Of a DNA stretch of 7,517 nt, positions 1 through 6,719 are shown in pieces. The stretch's first letter is position 1. The number at the start of each line of letters is the position of its first letter. This DNA is from JANMQK01 sp031370485. Its GTDB lineage: Bacteria > Acidobacteriota > Polarisedimenticolia > Gp22-AA2. The stretch covers positions 1 through 7,517 of the forward strand of contig JANMQK010000296.1 in the NCBI GenBank assembly GCA_031370485.1, read 5' to 3'. The notes below the pieces were generated by a model. That model saw only the letters and a program-made list of their open reading frames with translations. It was not told where the DNA came from and made no database searches. Both the position numbers and the translations under genes were made by a program.

Positions 1-1
1 A

Positions 2-1363
2 GCGCGTCTGTCCCTCCGCGGGAGGCAGGCGCCTACCCAGATCGACCTCACCCCCGGAAGTTCCCGGGAGACACCAGCGGAAGAGGAATCCCCCGCCGAG
101 GCGGAGAACGGCGTGATTGACGCTGGGACACGAGTCGGATCACGGCGTCTCTGGACGACGGTACTGGTCGCGACCGCGGCGGCCGCGGGCATCGCCGCGA
201 TCGCCGATATCGCCTTCCTTCTGGTGGCCCTTTCCCTCCTGGCCCTGGTCCTCATCTTCGGAACGACGCTCGATCGGTACGTTCTCGGGAGATTCGGCAT
301 CGCACTGGTTGGCGCTCTCGTGTCGTTTTTCACCCTGTTCGCCGTCTATGAGTTCATCAACCTCATCGATGACCTGGTCCAGCGCAATCTTCCGCTGTCG
401 AACGCCTTCACCTACCTGATTTATCGGAGCCCTTGGATCATGGCGCAGGTCCTGCCGATGTCCTGCCTGGTCGCCACCTTCCTGGCCTTCGGGATCATGT
501 CCCGTTACAACGAAGTCACCGCCGTGAAGGCCAGCGGCACCAGCATCTACCGCATGTCCATGCCGGTCCTGATGGCGGCGACCACCCTGAGCATCCTCGC
601 CTACCTCAACTATGACTACCTGATGCCTTTTTCGAACCAGAGGGCCAGCCAGGTGAAGGACGCGATCCGGGGACGGAGCCCGCGCAGTTATCTCCCGAGC
701 GGACAACGCTGGGTGTTCGGGGAACACGGCCGGCTTTACAACTTCACCAACTACATCCCGGCGCCTATCCCGATGATGCCCGGCGCGGGGTCCGGGGTAT
801 TCCAGAGCTTCTCGGCCTATGACCTCGACCCCCAGACCTTCGAGATTAACGGGCGTGTTTACGCGAGGACGGCCGTTTTCGAATCGAAGGGCTGGGTGCT
901 GCGGGACGGATGGGTGCGTGATTTCCGTGGAGGGCGGGAGTCGTTCGAGACCTTTTCCCGGAAGACCTTCGATTTCCCGGAGGGCCCCTCCTACTTCATC
1001 AAAGACTGGAAGAGCCCGGAGCAGATGAACTACCGGGAACTAAGCGCCTTCGCCCGGGACCTGCGGCGGCGGGGGTACGACGTGCAGGAGATCATGGTCG
1101 ACCTCTACGGGAAGACCTCGTTTCCCCTGGTTTCGCTCACGATGGTGCTGATGGGACTCCCCTTCTGCTTCCGCATGGGCAAGCGCGGATCGCTCTACGG
1201 GATCGGGATCGCGATCATGCTCGTGGCGCTTTTCCTCCTTACCTTTTCTACGACCAACGCCCTGGGCGGGATCGGCGTCATGCCCCCCTTCCTGGCCGCC
1301 TGGGCACCAAACCTCCTCTTTGCCGGGTCGGGGATCTACCTGCTGCTTCGGACTCGGACCTGA
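2..1363 (+). CDS. lptG: LptF/LptG family LPS-export permease, 5'-partial (LptG-like; possibly the C-terminal half of an LptF-LptG fusion)
   Basis: This is an inner-membrane permease of the YjgP/YjgQ (LptF/LptG) family, which with the LptB ATPase extracts LPS from the inner membrane and passes it to the periplasmic LptC/LptA bridge. Numbered from the GTG at 113, the family core begins near residue 51 with TLDRYVLGRF, followed by TM1 (about 60-82) and TM2-3 (about 103-170). The cytoplasmic coupling-helix motif NEVTAVKASGTSIYR lies at 133-147. A periplasmic beta-jellyroll spans about 195-300, QMNYREL is at 304-310, and three C-terminal TMs run from about 335 to 413. Ahead of the core is an unusual extra hydrophobic hairpin (about 14-50). 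The frame has no stop back to the window edge: 37 more codons encode a hydrophilic Glu/Pro/Ala-rich stretch with about 78% GC at third positions, so the gene probably starts outside the window. The alternative is a GTG start at 113, with GGAG at 103-106 and a GTGA overlap with an upstream gene. Family assignment is firm; LptG versus LptF, and the start, are less so. Confidence 0.88.
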   Translation, partial: ARLSLRGRQAPTQIDLTPGSSRETPAEEESPAEAENGVIDAGTRVGSRRLWTTVLVATAAAAGIAAIADIAFLLVALSLLALVLIFGTTLDRYVLGRFGIALVGALVSFFTLFAVYEFINLIDDLVQRNLPLSNAFTYLIYRSPWIMAQVLPMSCLVATFLAFGIMSRYNEVTAVKASGTSIYRMSMPVLMAATTLSILAYLNYDYLMPFSNQRASQVKDAIRGRSPRSYLPSGQRWVFGEHGRLYNFTNYIPAPIPMMPGAGSGVFQSFSAYDLDPQTFEINGRVYARTAVFESKGWVLRDGWVRDFRGGRESFETFSRKTFDFPEGPSYFIKDWKSPEQMNYRELSAFARDLRRRGYDVQEIMVDLYGKTSFPLVSLTMVLMGLPFCFRMGKRGSLYGIGIAIMLVALFLLTFSTTNALGGIGVMPPFLAAWAPNLLFAGSGIYLLLRTRT

Positions 1364-1364
1364 A

Positions 1365-1381
1365 GGGCGGGTCCCCTGCCC
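1365..1381. terminator. Possible small hairpin between convergent genes
   Basis: The 24 bases separating the two convergent stop codons contain GGGCGGG-TCC-CCTGCCC, which can form a 7-bp stem (one G-T wobble) with a 3-base loop. It is placed where a bidirectional terminator would serve both the permease gene and the minus-strand cluster. No T-tract follows on either strand, so intrinsic termination is not well supported. It may be chance pairing in GC-rich DNA. Confidence 0.22.
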
Positions 1382-1387
1382 GACCTG

Positions 1388-2317
1388 TCACTGCTTCTTC
1401 TGCCGGACAAGCGCCTTCTGGGCCTCGAAGCGGACCGATTGCGCGGAGTCGTGGGCCGCGATCGCTTGCAGGTCTCCGAGAACCTCGGGGCGGTCAGGCC
1501 AGGCCGCGACAGCCGCCACCGCCTCGACCCGTACAAACTCATCGCCATCGCTGTGGGCGATCTGGAGAACGGAGGCCAGCGCGCTACGCAATTCGTCCGG
1601 GGAGGTGTCCCCTTTCTCGAGTGCGTTTCCGGACGTGAAGATCATCCCGATCAGGCGGAGCGCCCCGGCCTTCATGCGGCCGGAGGGGTTTCGCAGCAGG
1701 GCGGCCGCCTGCGGCAGCCTGTCCGCCGTCGCGGCGCGCAGCCGTACGATCTCGTCGAGGGCCGACTCGCCCAGGCGCGCATTGCCGCTGGAAAGGAGAT
1801 CCCACAGCCCGTTCACCTGGGTCGCCGGATCGGCGGCCGCCAGCGCTGCCAGCCGCTTCACCGCCTCGACCTCGGCAAGCGCGCCCTCCGCGGGGAGTGG
1901 GATGTGGCCCTCAGCGCCACGGAAAAGGTCGAAGAGGTCCCTGTGCTTGTTGCGCCGGCCTTCTCCAAGTGGCGCGAGAAACAGGATTTCCTCCTGGCTA
2001 TTCCGGAAAACAATGGGGTCGACCCCGGCGGGGCGGCGCCAGTTCAGGTCGCGGAATACGACACGCAGGGGGCTCGGCGGAGGCTCTCCCTTGAGGACCT
2101 CCACGACGTCCATCACGGCATACTTGAGCGCCCCTTCCCTGACCCGCACATGAACGACACGATCGGCGCGGGATACCATCTGGAAAAGGCTGAGCGGCTC
2201 GATTCCGACCCCTGCCGCACGGGCAGCCGCCGCCAGGAGAGTCATCCCCGCGCAGAGCGCCGCGAGACGTAGCCCGCGGCGCGTCCGCCCGGGAGGAACG
2301 GGGCGAATACCGCTCAC
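1388..2317 (-). CDS. Exported HEAT-repeat-like protein of unknown function
   Basis: I do not recognise a named family for this 309-residue protein. A basic n-region (RTRRGLR, 11-17) is followed by a hydrophobic stretch (about 18-32) and an ARA-A type signal-peptidase site near residue 34, so it is predicted to be exported. Residues about 42-118 form a compact, probably beta-rich region (ADRVVHVRVREG, VVEVLKGEPP, EEILFLAPL), reminiscent of small domains found in exported bacterial proteins of unknown role. Residues about 150-305 are Ala/Leu-rich paired helices resembling HEAT-type repeats, clearest in the last part (DEFVRVEAVAAVAAW and SVRFEAQKALVRQ). No catalytic motif is visible. The GTG start overlaps the stop of the upstream phosphodiesterase-TPR gene (GTGA) and has GGGGAGG 4 bases upstream. 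This coupling suggests a shared envelope role with that protein, possibly as a binding or scaffold partner; that is inference. Confidence 0.72.
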   Translation of the reverse strand: MSGIRPVPPGRTRRGLRLAALCAGMTLLAAAARAAGVGIEPLSLFQMVSRADRVVHVRVREGALKYAVMDVVEVLKGEPPPSPLRVVFRDLNWRRPAGVDPIVFRNSQEEILFLAPLGEGRRNKHRDLFDLFRGAEGHIPLPAEGALAEVEAVKRLAALAAADPATQVNGLWDLLSSGNARLGESALDEIVRLRAATADRLPQAAALLRNPSGRMKAGALRLIGMIFTSGNALEKGDTSPDELRSALASVLQIAHSDGDEFVRVEAVAAVAAWPDRPEVLGDLQAIAAHDSAQSVRFEAQKALVRQKKQ

Positions 2318-5300
2318 GGGGCCTCCCCGGGATTGCGAGGAGCACGATCTTTCCTGCCCCCCGCGCCGCCCTCCCCCCGGAGAGACTCGATACGCCGGCG
2401 GAGCTCGACCTGGTCGGGCCGGATGGCGAGCGATGCCTCGAACGCCGCCAGGGCGCGGAAATTGTCCCCTTCCCTGATGTACGCATCTCCGAGAAGAACC
2501 TGGATCTCTGCGTTCCTCGGGAGCGCTTGCGCACCCCGGACCAGGACCTCGACCGCGGCGGCGGCCTGCATCCGGCCGAGAAGGTGTCTTCCCAGCGTCA
2601 GGTAGCCGGGGGCGTAGCGTGGATCTATCGCGAGGGCGCGCCGCAGCTCCCTCTCCCCTTCCCCGATCACGCCCTGCTTGAGCAGCGTCAGGCCCATGTT
2701 GTGGTGCACGTCGGCGTAGTCCGGATCGATCGCGATCGCCCTCCGATAGGCGGCGATTTCGTCGGTCGCCCGTCCCAGCTTCCCATAGACCGCTCCCAGG
2801 TTGTTGTGCGCCGAGGCGTATTCCGGGTTGGCCGCCACTGCCCTTTCGAGCTCTACTCTCGCATCCTCGAACCGGCCCTGAAGATAGAGCAGGCCGCCAT
2901 AGTTCGTCCTCACGGCGACGTTGCCCGGGTCCCGGCGCAGGGCCGCCTTGAACTGATCCTCCGCCCCCTTGAGATCCCCCCGGTCCTCGTCGATCAGGGC
3001 CAGGTTGCTGTAGGCGCCCGAAAACTCAGGGTCGGCGGCGAGGGCCTTCCGGAACGCCGCGACCGCGTCGTCCGCCCGGCCCTGGTTCCTGAGGATGACC
3101 CCGATGTTGTTGTAGGCCTCCGCGTAGTCGCGGTCCACCGCCACCACCGCGTTGAACTCCCGCAGGGCGTCGGCCGGCCTGCCGAGTCGGTCGTAGAGGA
3201 GGCCCAGGCTGTTTCTGGCGTCGGTGTAGTTCGCCTCGTATTCGAGCGCCTTCTTGAATCGCGCCTCGGCCTCGTCGAGGCGTCCCTGGTCCATCGCGAT
3301 GTTCCCGAGCAGGTTCTCCGCCTCCTTGGAACGGGGTTGCTTCTTCAGGTGCTCGTTCAAGATTCGGATCGCCGCGCCAAAATCCTTCTTCTTGTAAAGG
3401 GCCCTCGCGAGGTTCAACCTCGCGGTGCCCAGGTCCTCCTCTGCCGCGATGGCGATCTTGAACTCGCGTATCGCTTCGTCGAACTTATTCTCCGCGAGAA
3501 GCAGCAGGCCCCGATTGTTGTGGGAGTTCGGGGTGTCTAGCGCGAGGTAGCCGAGCGAGCGCAGCTTCTCGCGGCGTTCGGCATCCCCATCGGGATCGCC
3601 GGACGGGGCCGTTCCCCGGGCGCCGTCCCCGCCGCCCCTTTGCCGGGAGTCGATCGCCTCCCCTTCCCAGGTCGGAATGTAGACGACCGGGTGCTCCTTG
3701 AGAAACTCCGGCTCAAACGCTCCGGCGATGGGTCTCCCGTCCATGTCCTCGCCGATCGGCAGGCCGTACATCGTGAGAATCGTCGGGGTGATGTCGAGAA
3801 CGGAGGCCTCATCCAGCACGACTCCCTCGCGGAAAGGCCGGCCGGAGAGGATCAAAACCCCATACTTGCGGTGCCAGTCGGCGGCCTGGCCGTAGCCTAT
3901 TCTCGAGTCGGTGCCGGGGCGGTCCCCGCCCGTGCGGAACCCGTGGTCGGAGCAGACGATCACGGTCGTGGGACGCAGGCCTTCGATAAGGCGGGCGGTC
4001 AGATCGTCGGCATGCCGATAATACGCCTCCACGCTGCGGCCGAACCGCCGGACCGCCTCGCCGTCGGCCCCGGACCGCGGCGGCGGAGCGTACGGCATGA
4101 AGAGGTGCGCCACCGTGTCGGTCCCCTCGAGGTAGAAGGCCTGGAAGTCCGGATGCAGCTTCTGCCCCAGGGAAAGGCTCGCCCTGAAATAGGTGTCGCC
4201 GGAGGCCAGGAGCGTCTTGAAATCCTCGATCAGCTTGATCTGCTCCGCGGGAAGCGTCGCGGGGTCGGCGTCTAGCCGCACGTAGGGCGACAGATCCTCC
4301 AGGTTGAGGGTCTCTGGAGCCACCGTCAGCGACTGGACAAGGTCGTCGTCGGAGGGCGGGAAGACCTTCCCCTCCCGCGGCTGATTAACCGCGGCGCGCG
4401 ATCGGAACAGCTGGTAGGCAACCCGGTCCGAGACGATGAACCCATCGACCTTCTCGGCGGGATAGGTCGCCCACCACCCGACAATTCCGACGCTCAGCCC
4501 GCTGTCGCTCAGGAGGTTCCAGATCGCCTTGACCTTGCGCTGGTTCGAGGTGACCGGGATCCGTTCCCCTTCGCGGTCGGTGGCGACGAGAAAATCGACG
4601 ATGCCGTGGCGCCCGGGGAGGACACCGGTGGCGATGCTGGTCCATACCACCGGAGAGAGGACGGGAGAAATCGTGCGCAGCCGGGCGCGCACTCCCGTCC
4701 TGACGAGTCGCTCGAGAGTGGGCATCTTCCCGGCCTTGATGAGCGGGTCGAGGATGTTCCAGTCGGCGCCGTCGAGGCCGACCAGCAACACTTTGAGGCC
4801 CTTGACGCGGGCCCGGGGAGTCCCCGGCTGCGCCCCGTCCGCGCGGATGCGAACCGCGTCCACCTCGCACGACAGCAGGACCAGCCCGTTCGCCCTGAAG
4901 CGCTCCGCCAGGGCCTGCCCCACCTCGGCGCCCAGCTCCTCCTTGCGGGCCCCCGAGACGTCGCCGTAGCTGGACTTCCCGACCGCCTCGACGAGAGCGG
5001 CCGTGACCCAGGGGCGGATCGACGCGCTCTCGAAATCCGGGCCGAGGGAGCGGTGGACGTCCAGGAGTCGATCGGGATCGAGCCGGTAGCGAATCGTGCC
5101 GGTGGCGACGAGCGCGATGTCGTCCTGCGAGACCAGCGCGTCGCGCCCCTCCCCCGCTTTGAACTCCCAGGTCCTGAGGGTCCCGGCGTAGGTGGTGATG
5201 CGGGCGAGCCCCGGCGGAGCCAGCTGCCATCCCGGCGCCGCGATCCGGGGAGCGAACAGACCCACGGGAGAGTCGAGGATCGCGCGCGAACCATCCCCGC

Positions 5301-5397
5301 TGCCTATCCAGTGCAGTCCAGCGAGGAGCCACGCCGCGAGCGCGAGCAGGGCCATCCCCAGGGGCACCCGGCGACGGCGAAGAACGTCCAGGAGCAT
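2314..5397 (-). CDS. Membrane-anchored SPFH-like / alkaline-phosphatase-superfamily phosphodiesterase / TPR fusion protein
   Basis: This 1027-residue protein has four parts. (1) An N-terminal signal anchor: RRRR at 7-10, then a TM at about 11-32, which would place the rest in the periplasm. (2) Residues about 45-187 read as an SPFH/Band 7-like domain: APGW..APPGLARI, DIALVATGTIRYRLDP (93-108), a predicted helix with IRPWVTAALVEAVG (127-140), then ANGLVLLSCEVDAVRI. (3) Residues about 200-575 form a type I phosphodiesterase/alkaline-phosphatase-superfamily domain. Its visible metal-ligand set is D209 (GLDG), D427 and H431 (GTDTVAH), D484-H485 (SDHG) and H509. The likely nucleophile is S248 in LSPVVWTSIATG, with T253 less likely. 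(4) A charged Gly-rich linker (about 580-608), then LRSLGYL and eleven 34-residue TPRs (622-995). The intact ligands suggest an active hydrolase; phosphodiester, phosphomonoester or sulfate substrates cannot be told apart from sequence. It lies 25 bases after ahcY and overlaps the HEAT-like gene by 4. No clear Shine-Dalgarno precedes the ATG, which is kept because it supplies the basic n-region. Confidence 0.87.
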   Translation of the reverse strand: MLLDVLRRRRVPLGMALLALAAWLLAGLHWIGSGDGSRAILDSPVGLFAPRIAAPGWQLAPPGLARITTYAGTLRTWEFKAGEGRDALVSQDDIALVATGTIRYRLDPDRLLDVHRSLGPDFESASIRPWVTAALVEAVGKSSYGDVSGARKEELGAEVGQALAERFRANGLVLLSCEVDAVRIRADGAQPGTPRARVKGLKVLLVGLDGADWNILDPLIKAGKMPTLERLVRTGVRARLRTISPVLSPVVWTSIATGVLPGRHGIVDFLVATDREGERIPVTSNQRKVKAIWNLLSDSGLSVGIVGWWATYPAEKVDGFIVSDRVAYQLFRSRAAVNQPREGKVFPPSDDDLVQSLTVAPETLNLEDLSPYVRLDADPATLPAEQIKLIEDFKTLLASGDTYFRASLSLGQKLHPDFQAFYLEGTDTVAHLFMPYAPPPRSGADGEAVRRFGRSVEAYYRHADDLTARLIEGLRPTTVIVCSDHGFRTGGDRPGTDSRIGYGQAADWHRKYGVLILSGRPFREGVVLDEASVLDITPTILTMYGLPIGEDMDGRPIAGAFEPEFLKEHPVVYIPTWEGEAIDSRQRGGGDGARGTAPSGDPDGDAERREKLRSLGYLALDTPNSHNNRGLLLLAENKFDEAIREFKIAIAAEEDLGTARLNLARALYKKKDFGAAIRILNEHLKKQPRSKEAENLLGNIAMDQGRLDEAEARFKKALEYEANYTDARNSLGLLYDRLGRPADALREFNAVVAVDRDYAEAYNNIGVILRNQGRADDAVAAFRKALAADPEFSGAYSNLALIDEDRGDLKGAEDQFKAALRRDPGNVAVRTNYGGLLYLQGRFEDARVELERAVAANPEYASAHNNLGAVYGKLGRATDEIAAYRRAIAIDPDYADVHHNMGLTLLKQGVIGEGERELRRALAIDPRYAPGYLTLGRHLLGRMQAAAAVEVLVRGAQALPRNAEIQVLLGDAYIREGDNFRALAAFEASLAIRPDQVELRRRIESLRGEGGAGGRKDRAPRNPGEAP
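2322..2328 (-). promoter_or_regulatory. Ribosome binding site of the HEAT-like gene
   Basis: The minus strand reads GGGGAGG-CCCC-GTG. The Shine-Dalgarno core lies inside the last codons of the upstream phosphodiesterase-TPR gene, 4 bases before the GTG at 2317. It supports that GTG as the start and points to translational coupling through the GTGA overlap. The spacing is slightly short. Confidence 0.5.
2413..3534 (-). repeat. Array of 11 TPR units (102-bp period) inside the phosphodiesterase gene
   Basis: Residues 622-995 divide without gaps into eleven 34-residue units, that is eleven 102-bp DNA units. The TPR consensus is easy to see: small residues at positions 8 and 20, units often starting with Y-A-x-A-x-N-N-L-G, and ending in A-x-D-P. 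The middle units (for example YAEAYNNIGVILRNQGRADD at 758-777) are the most canonical. The first (622-655), third (KxxENLLGNIAMDQGR) and tenth (938-950, Ala-rich) have diverged. The units differ enough in DNA sequence that this is an old protein repeat rather than a recent tandem duplication. TPR superhelices of this length normally bind peptides or proteins. Confidence 0.85.
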
Positions 5398-5422
5398 GTT
5401 GCCGGCCGCTGGCAGCGTCCGC

Positions 5423-6694
5423 TCAGGTCCCCTCGGACCAGCTGGACAGGTAGGTCTGCTGCTCGTCGGTCAGGGCGTCGATGTGGACCCGCATCGCTTC
5501 GAGCTTGAGGCGGGCTATCTGCCGGTCGATGACGGGAGGAACGGGGTGCACCTGGTGCGACAACCCCTTCCCCTGCTTCGCGAGATACTCGCACGACAGG
5601 GCCTGGTTCGCGAAGGACATGTCCATCACCGACGCGGGGTGCCCCTCGGCGGCGGAAAGGTTGATCAGGCGGCCCTCGCCGAGAAGGTTTATCCGCCGGC
5701 CGCCGGACAGGGCGTACTGATCGACGTAGTCGCGGAGGCGCTCCTTCCTGCCCCCGGCCAGGGACTCGAGCGCCGGGATGTCGATCTCGACATTGAAGTG
5801 GCCCGCGTTGGCGATCACCGCCCCGTCCATCATCGCTTCGAAATGCTCGCGCCGCAGGACATGCTTGTTCCCGGTCAGCGTGACGAAGATGTCCCCGACG
5901 CGGGCCGCCTCGCTCATCGGCATGACCTGGAACCCGTCCATCAACGCCTCGAGCGCTTTCACCGCATCCACTTCCGTGACGATGACGAGCGCCCCCAGGC
6001 CCCGGGCCCTCTGCGCCACGCCACGCCCGCACCAGCCGTAGCCCGCCACCACGAACCTCTGGCCTGCAATAAGGAGATTTGTGGCCCGGATGATTCCGTC
6101 GAGCGTGCTCTGCCCCGTGCCGTAGCGGTTGTCGAAGAAGTGCTTGGTCATCGCGTCGTTGACCGCGATGATGGGGTAGGCCAGCACCCCCTCGTTCGCC
6201 ATGCTGGTCAGGCGGATGACCCCGGTCGTGGTCTCCTCGGTGCCGGCGAGGATCGACGGGATCAGGTCCCGCTTCTTGGAGTGAATCATCGAGACCAGGT
6301 CGGCGCCGTCGTCCATGGTGATCTGGGGCTTCGTCTCCAGCACGGCGAGAATGTGCCGGTAGTAGCTTTCATTGTCCTCGCCCTTTACCGCGAAGACTGC
6401 CATCCCGTGATGCTGCACCAGGGAGGCGGCCACGTCGTCCTGTGTCGAGAGCGGGTTGCTGGCGCACAGCGCCACCTCGGCGCCGGCATCCTGAAGCGCG
6501 ATCGCCAGGTTGGCGGTCTCCGAGGTGACGTGCAGGCAGGCGGCGATGCGCAGCCCCTTGAGCGGGCGCTCGCGCGCGAACCGCTCGCGGATCGAGCGCA
6601 GGACCGGCATCTGGGATTCCGCCCAGGAAATCCGTGTCCTGCCATGATCCGCAAGGGCGAGATCTTTGACGTCACTGGGGTTCTTTGGTGACAC
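5423..6694 (-). CDS. ahcY: S-adenosylhomocysteine hydrolase, short archaeal/Thermotoga-like form
   Basis: This NAD-dependent cytosolic enzyme reversibly splits S-adenosylhomocysteine into adenosine and homocysteine, removing the product inhibitor of SAM-dependent methyltransferases. From the GTG at 6694 it is 423 residues. Visible motifs: HVT with H55, NPLSTQDD (80-87), MDDGAD (127-132), EETTTG (153-158), K184 and D188 in MTKHFFDNRYGTGQS, the NAD Rossmann loop GYGWCGRG (218-225) with the acidic ribose-binding TEVD (240-243), AGHFNVEI with H299, and EGHP with H352. It lacks the roughly 40-residue insertion of many proteobacterial enzymes and ends YLSSWSEGT instead of the usual Lys/Tyr tail (DHYRY). 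It also has Thr where animal enzymes have the Cys of LYGCR. These features match the archaeal/Thermotoga-like branch. The start was chosen because AAGGAGGG sits 7 bases before GTG 6694; a GTG at 6712 in frame would add six residues but has no Shine-Dalgarno. It lies 25 bases downstream of metK. Confidence 0.96.
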   Translation of the reverse strand: MSPKNPSDVKDLALADHGRTRISWAESQMPVLRSIRERFARERPLKGLRIAACLHVTSETANLAIALQDAGAEVALCASNPLSTQDDVAASLVQHHGMAVFAVKGEDNESYYRHILAVLETKPQITMDDGADLVSMIHSKKRDLIPSILAGTEETTTGVIRLTSMANEGVLAYPIIAVNDAMTKHFFDNRYGTGQSTLDGIIRATNLLIAGQRFVVAGYGWCGRGVAQRARGLGALVIVTEVDAVKALEALMDGFQVMPMSEAARVGDIFVTLTGNKHVLRREHFEAMMDGAVIANAGHFNVEIDIPALESLAGGRKERLRDYVDQYALSGGRRINLLGEGRLINLSAAEGHPASVMDMSFANQALSCEYLAKQGKGLSHQVHPVPPVIDRQIARLKLEAMRVHIDALTDEQQTYLSSWSEGT

Positions 6695-6701
6695 TTCGGT
6701 T

Positions 6702-6709
6702 CCCTCCTT
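6702..6709 (-). promoter_or_regulatory. Strong Shine-Dalgarno of ahcY, deciding its start
   Basis: The minus strand reads AAGGAGGG-AACCGAA-GTG, a near-perfect ribosome binding site with 7-base spacing ahead of the GTG at 6694. It falls inside the six-codon extension that would be translated if the upstream in-frame GTG at 6712 were used. The downstream start is therefore preferred. Confidence 0.75.
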
Positions 6710-6719
6710 CACGGCGCGT

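Noticed and set aside
140..727. Open frame of 195 codons on the minus strand opposite the permease
   Set aside because: It is charged, His/Asp/Gln/Gly-rich and antisense to clear transmembrane segments of the LptF/LptG family protein.
1439..2272. Two overlapping open frames of about 277 codons on the + strand opposite the HEAT-like gene (the other is 1320-2153)
   Set aside because: They are antisense shadows with unnatural composition. The minus-strand gene has a signal peptide, a good ribosome binding site and a gene-coupled start.
2413..3534. Tandem DNA repeat or CRISPR-like array with a 102-bp period
   Set aside because: The periodicity is fully explained by TPR protein units. The DNA units are diverged, in frame and without spacers.
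2527..3540. Open frame of 337 codons on the + strand opposite the TPR region
   Set aside because: Its 34-residue periodicity is the mirror of the TPR units on the other strand. It has no independent family signature.
4385..5332. Alternative minus-strand frames of 261-315 codons inside the phosphodiesterase gene
   Set aside because: They are Arg/Gly/Pro-rich or Ser/Arg-rich translations in the wrong frame of a gene with clear domain motifs.
5398..5422. Possible hairpin (CGCT-GCC-AGCG) between ahcY and the phosphodiesterase gene
   Set aside because: The stem is only 4 bp and no T-tract follows, so it is not supportable as a terminator.
5192..6691. Long open frame (499 codons) on the + strand across ahcY and the start of the phosphodiesterase gene
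   Set aside because: It lies antisense to two well-supported genes, its translation is rich in His/Arg/Gly/Pro with no recognisable motif, and GC-rich coding DNA commonly leaves antisense frames open.
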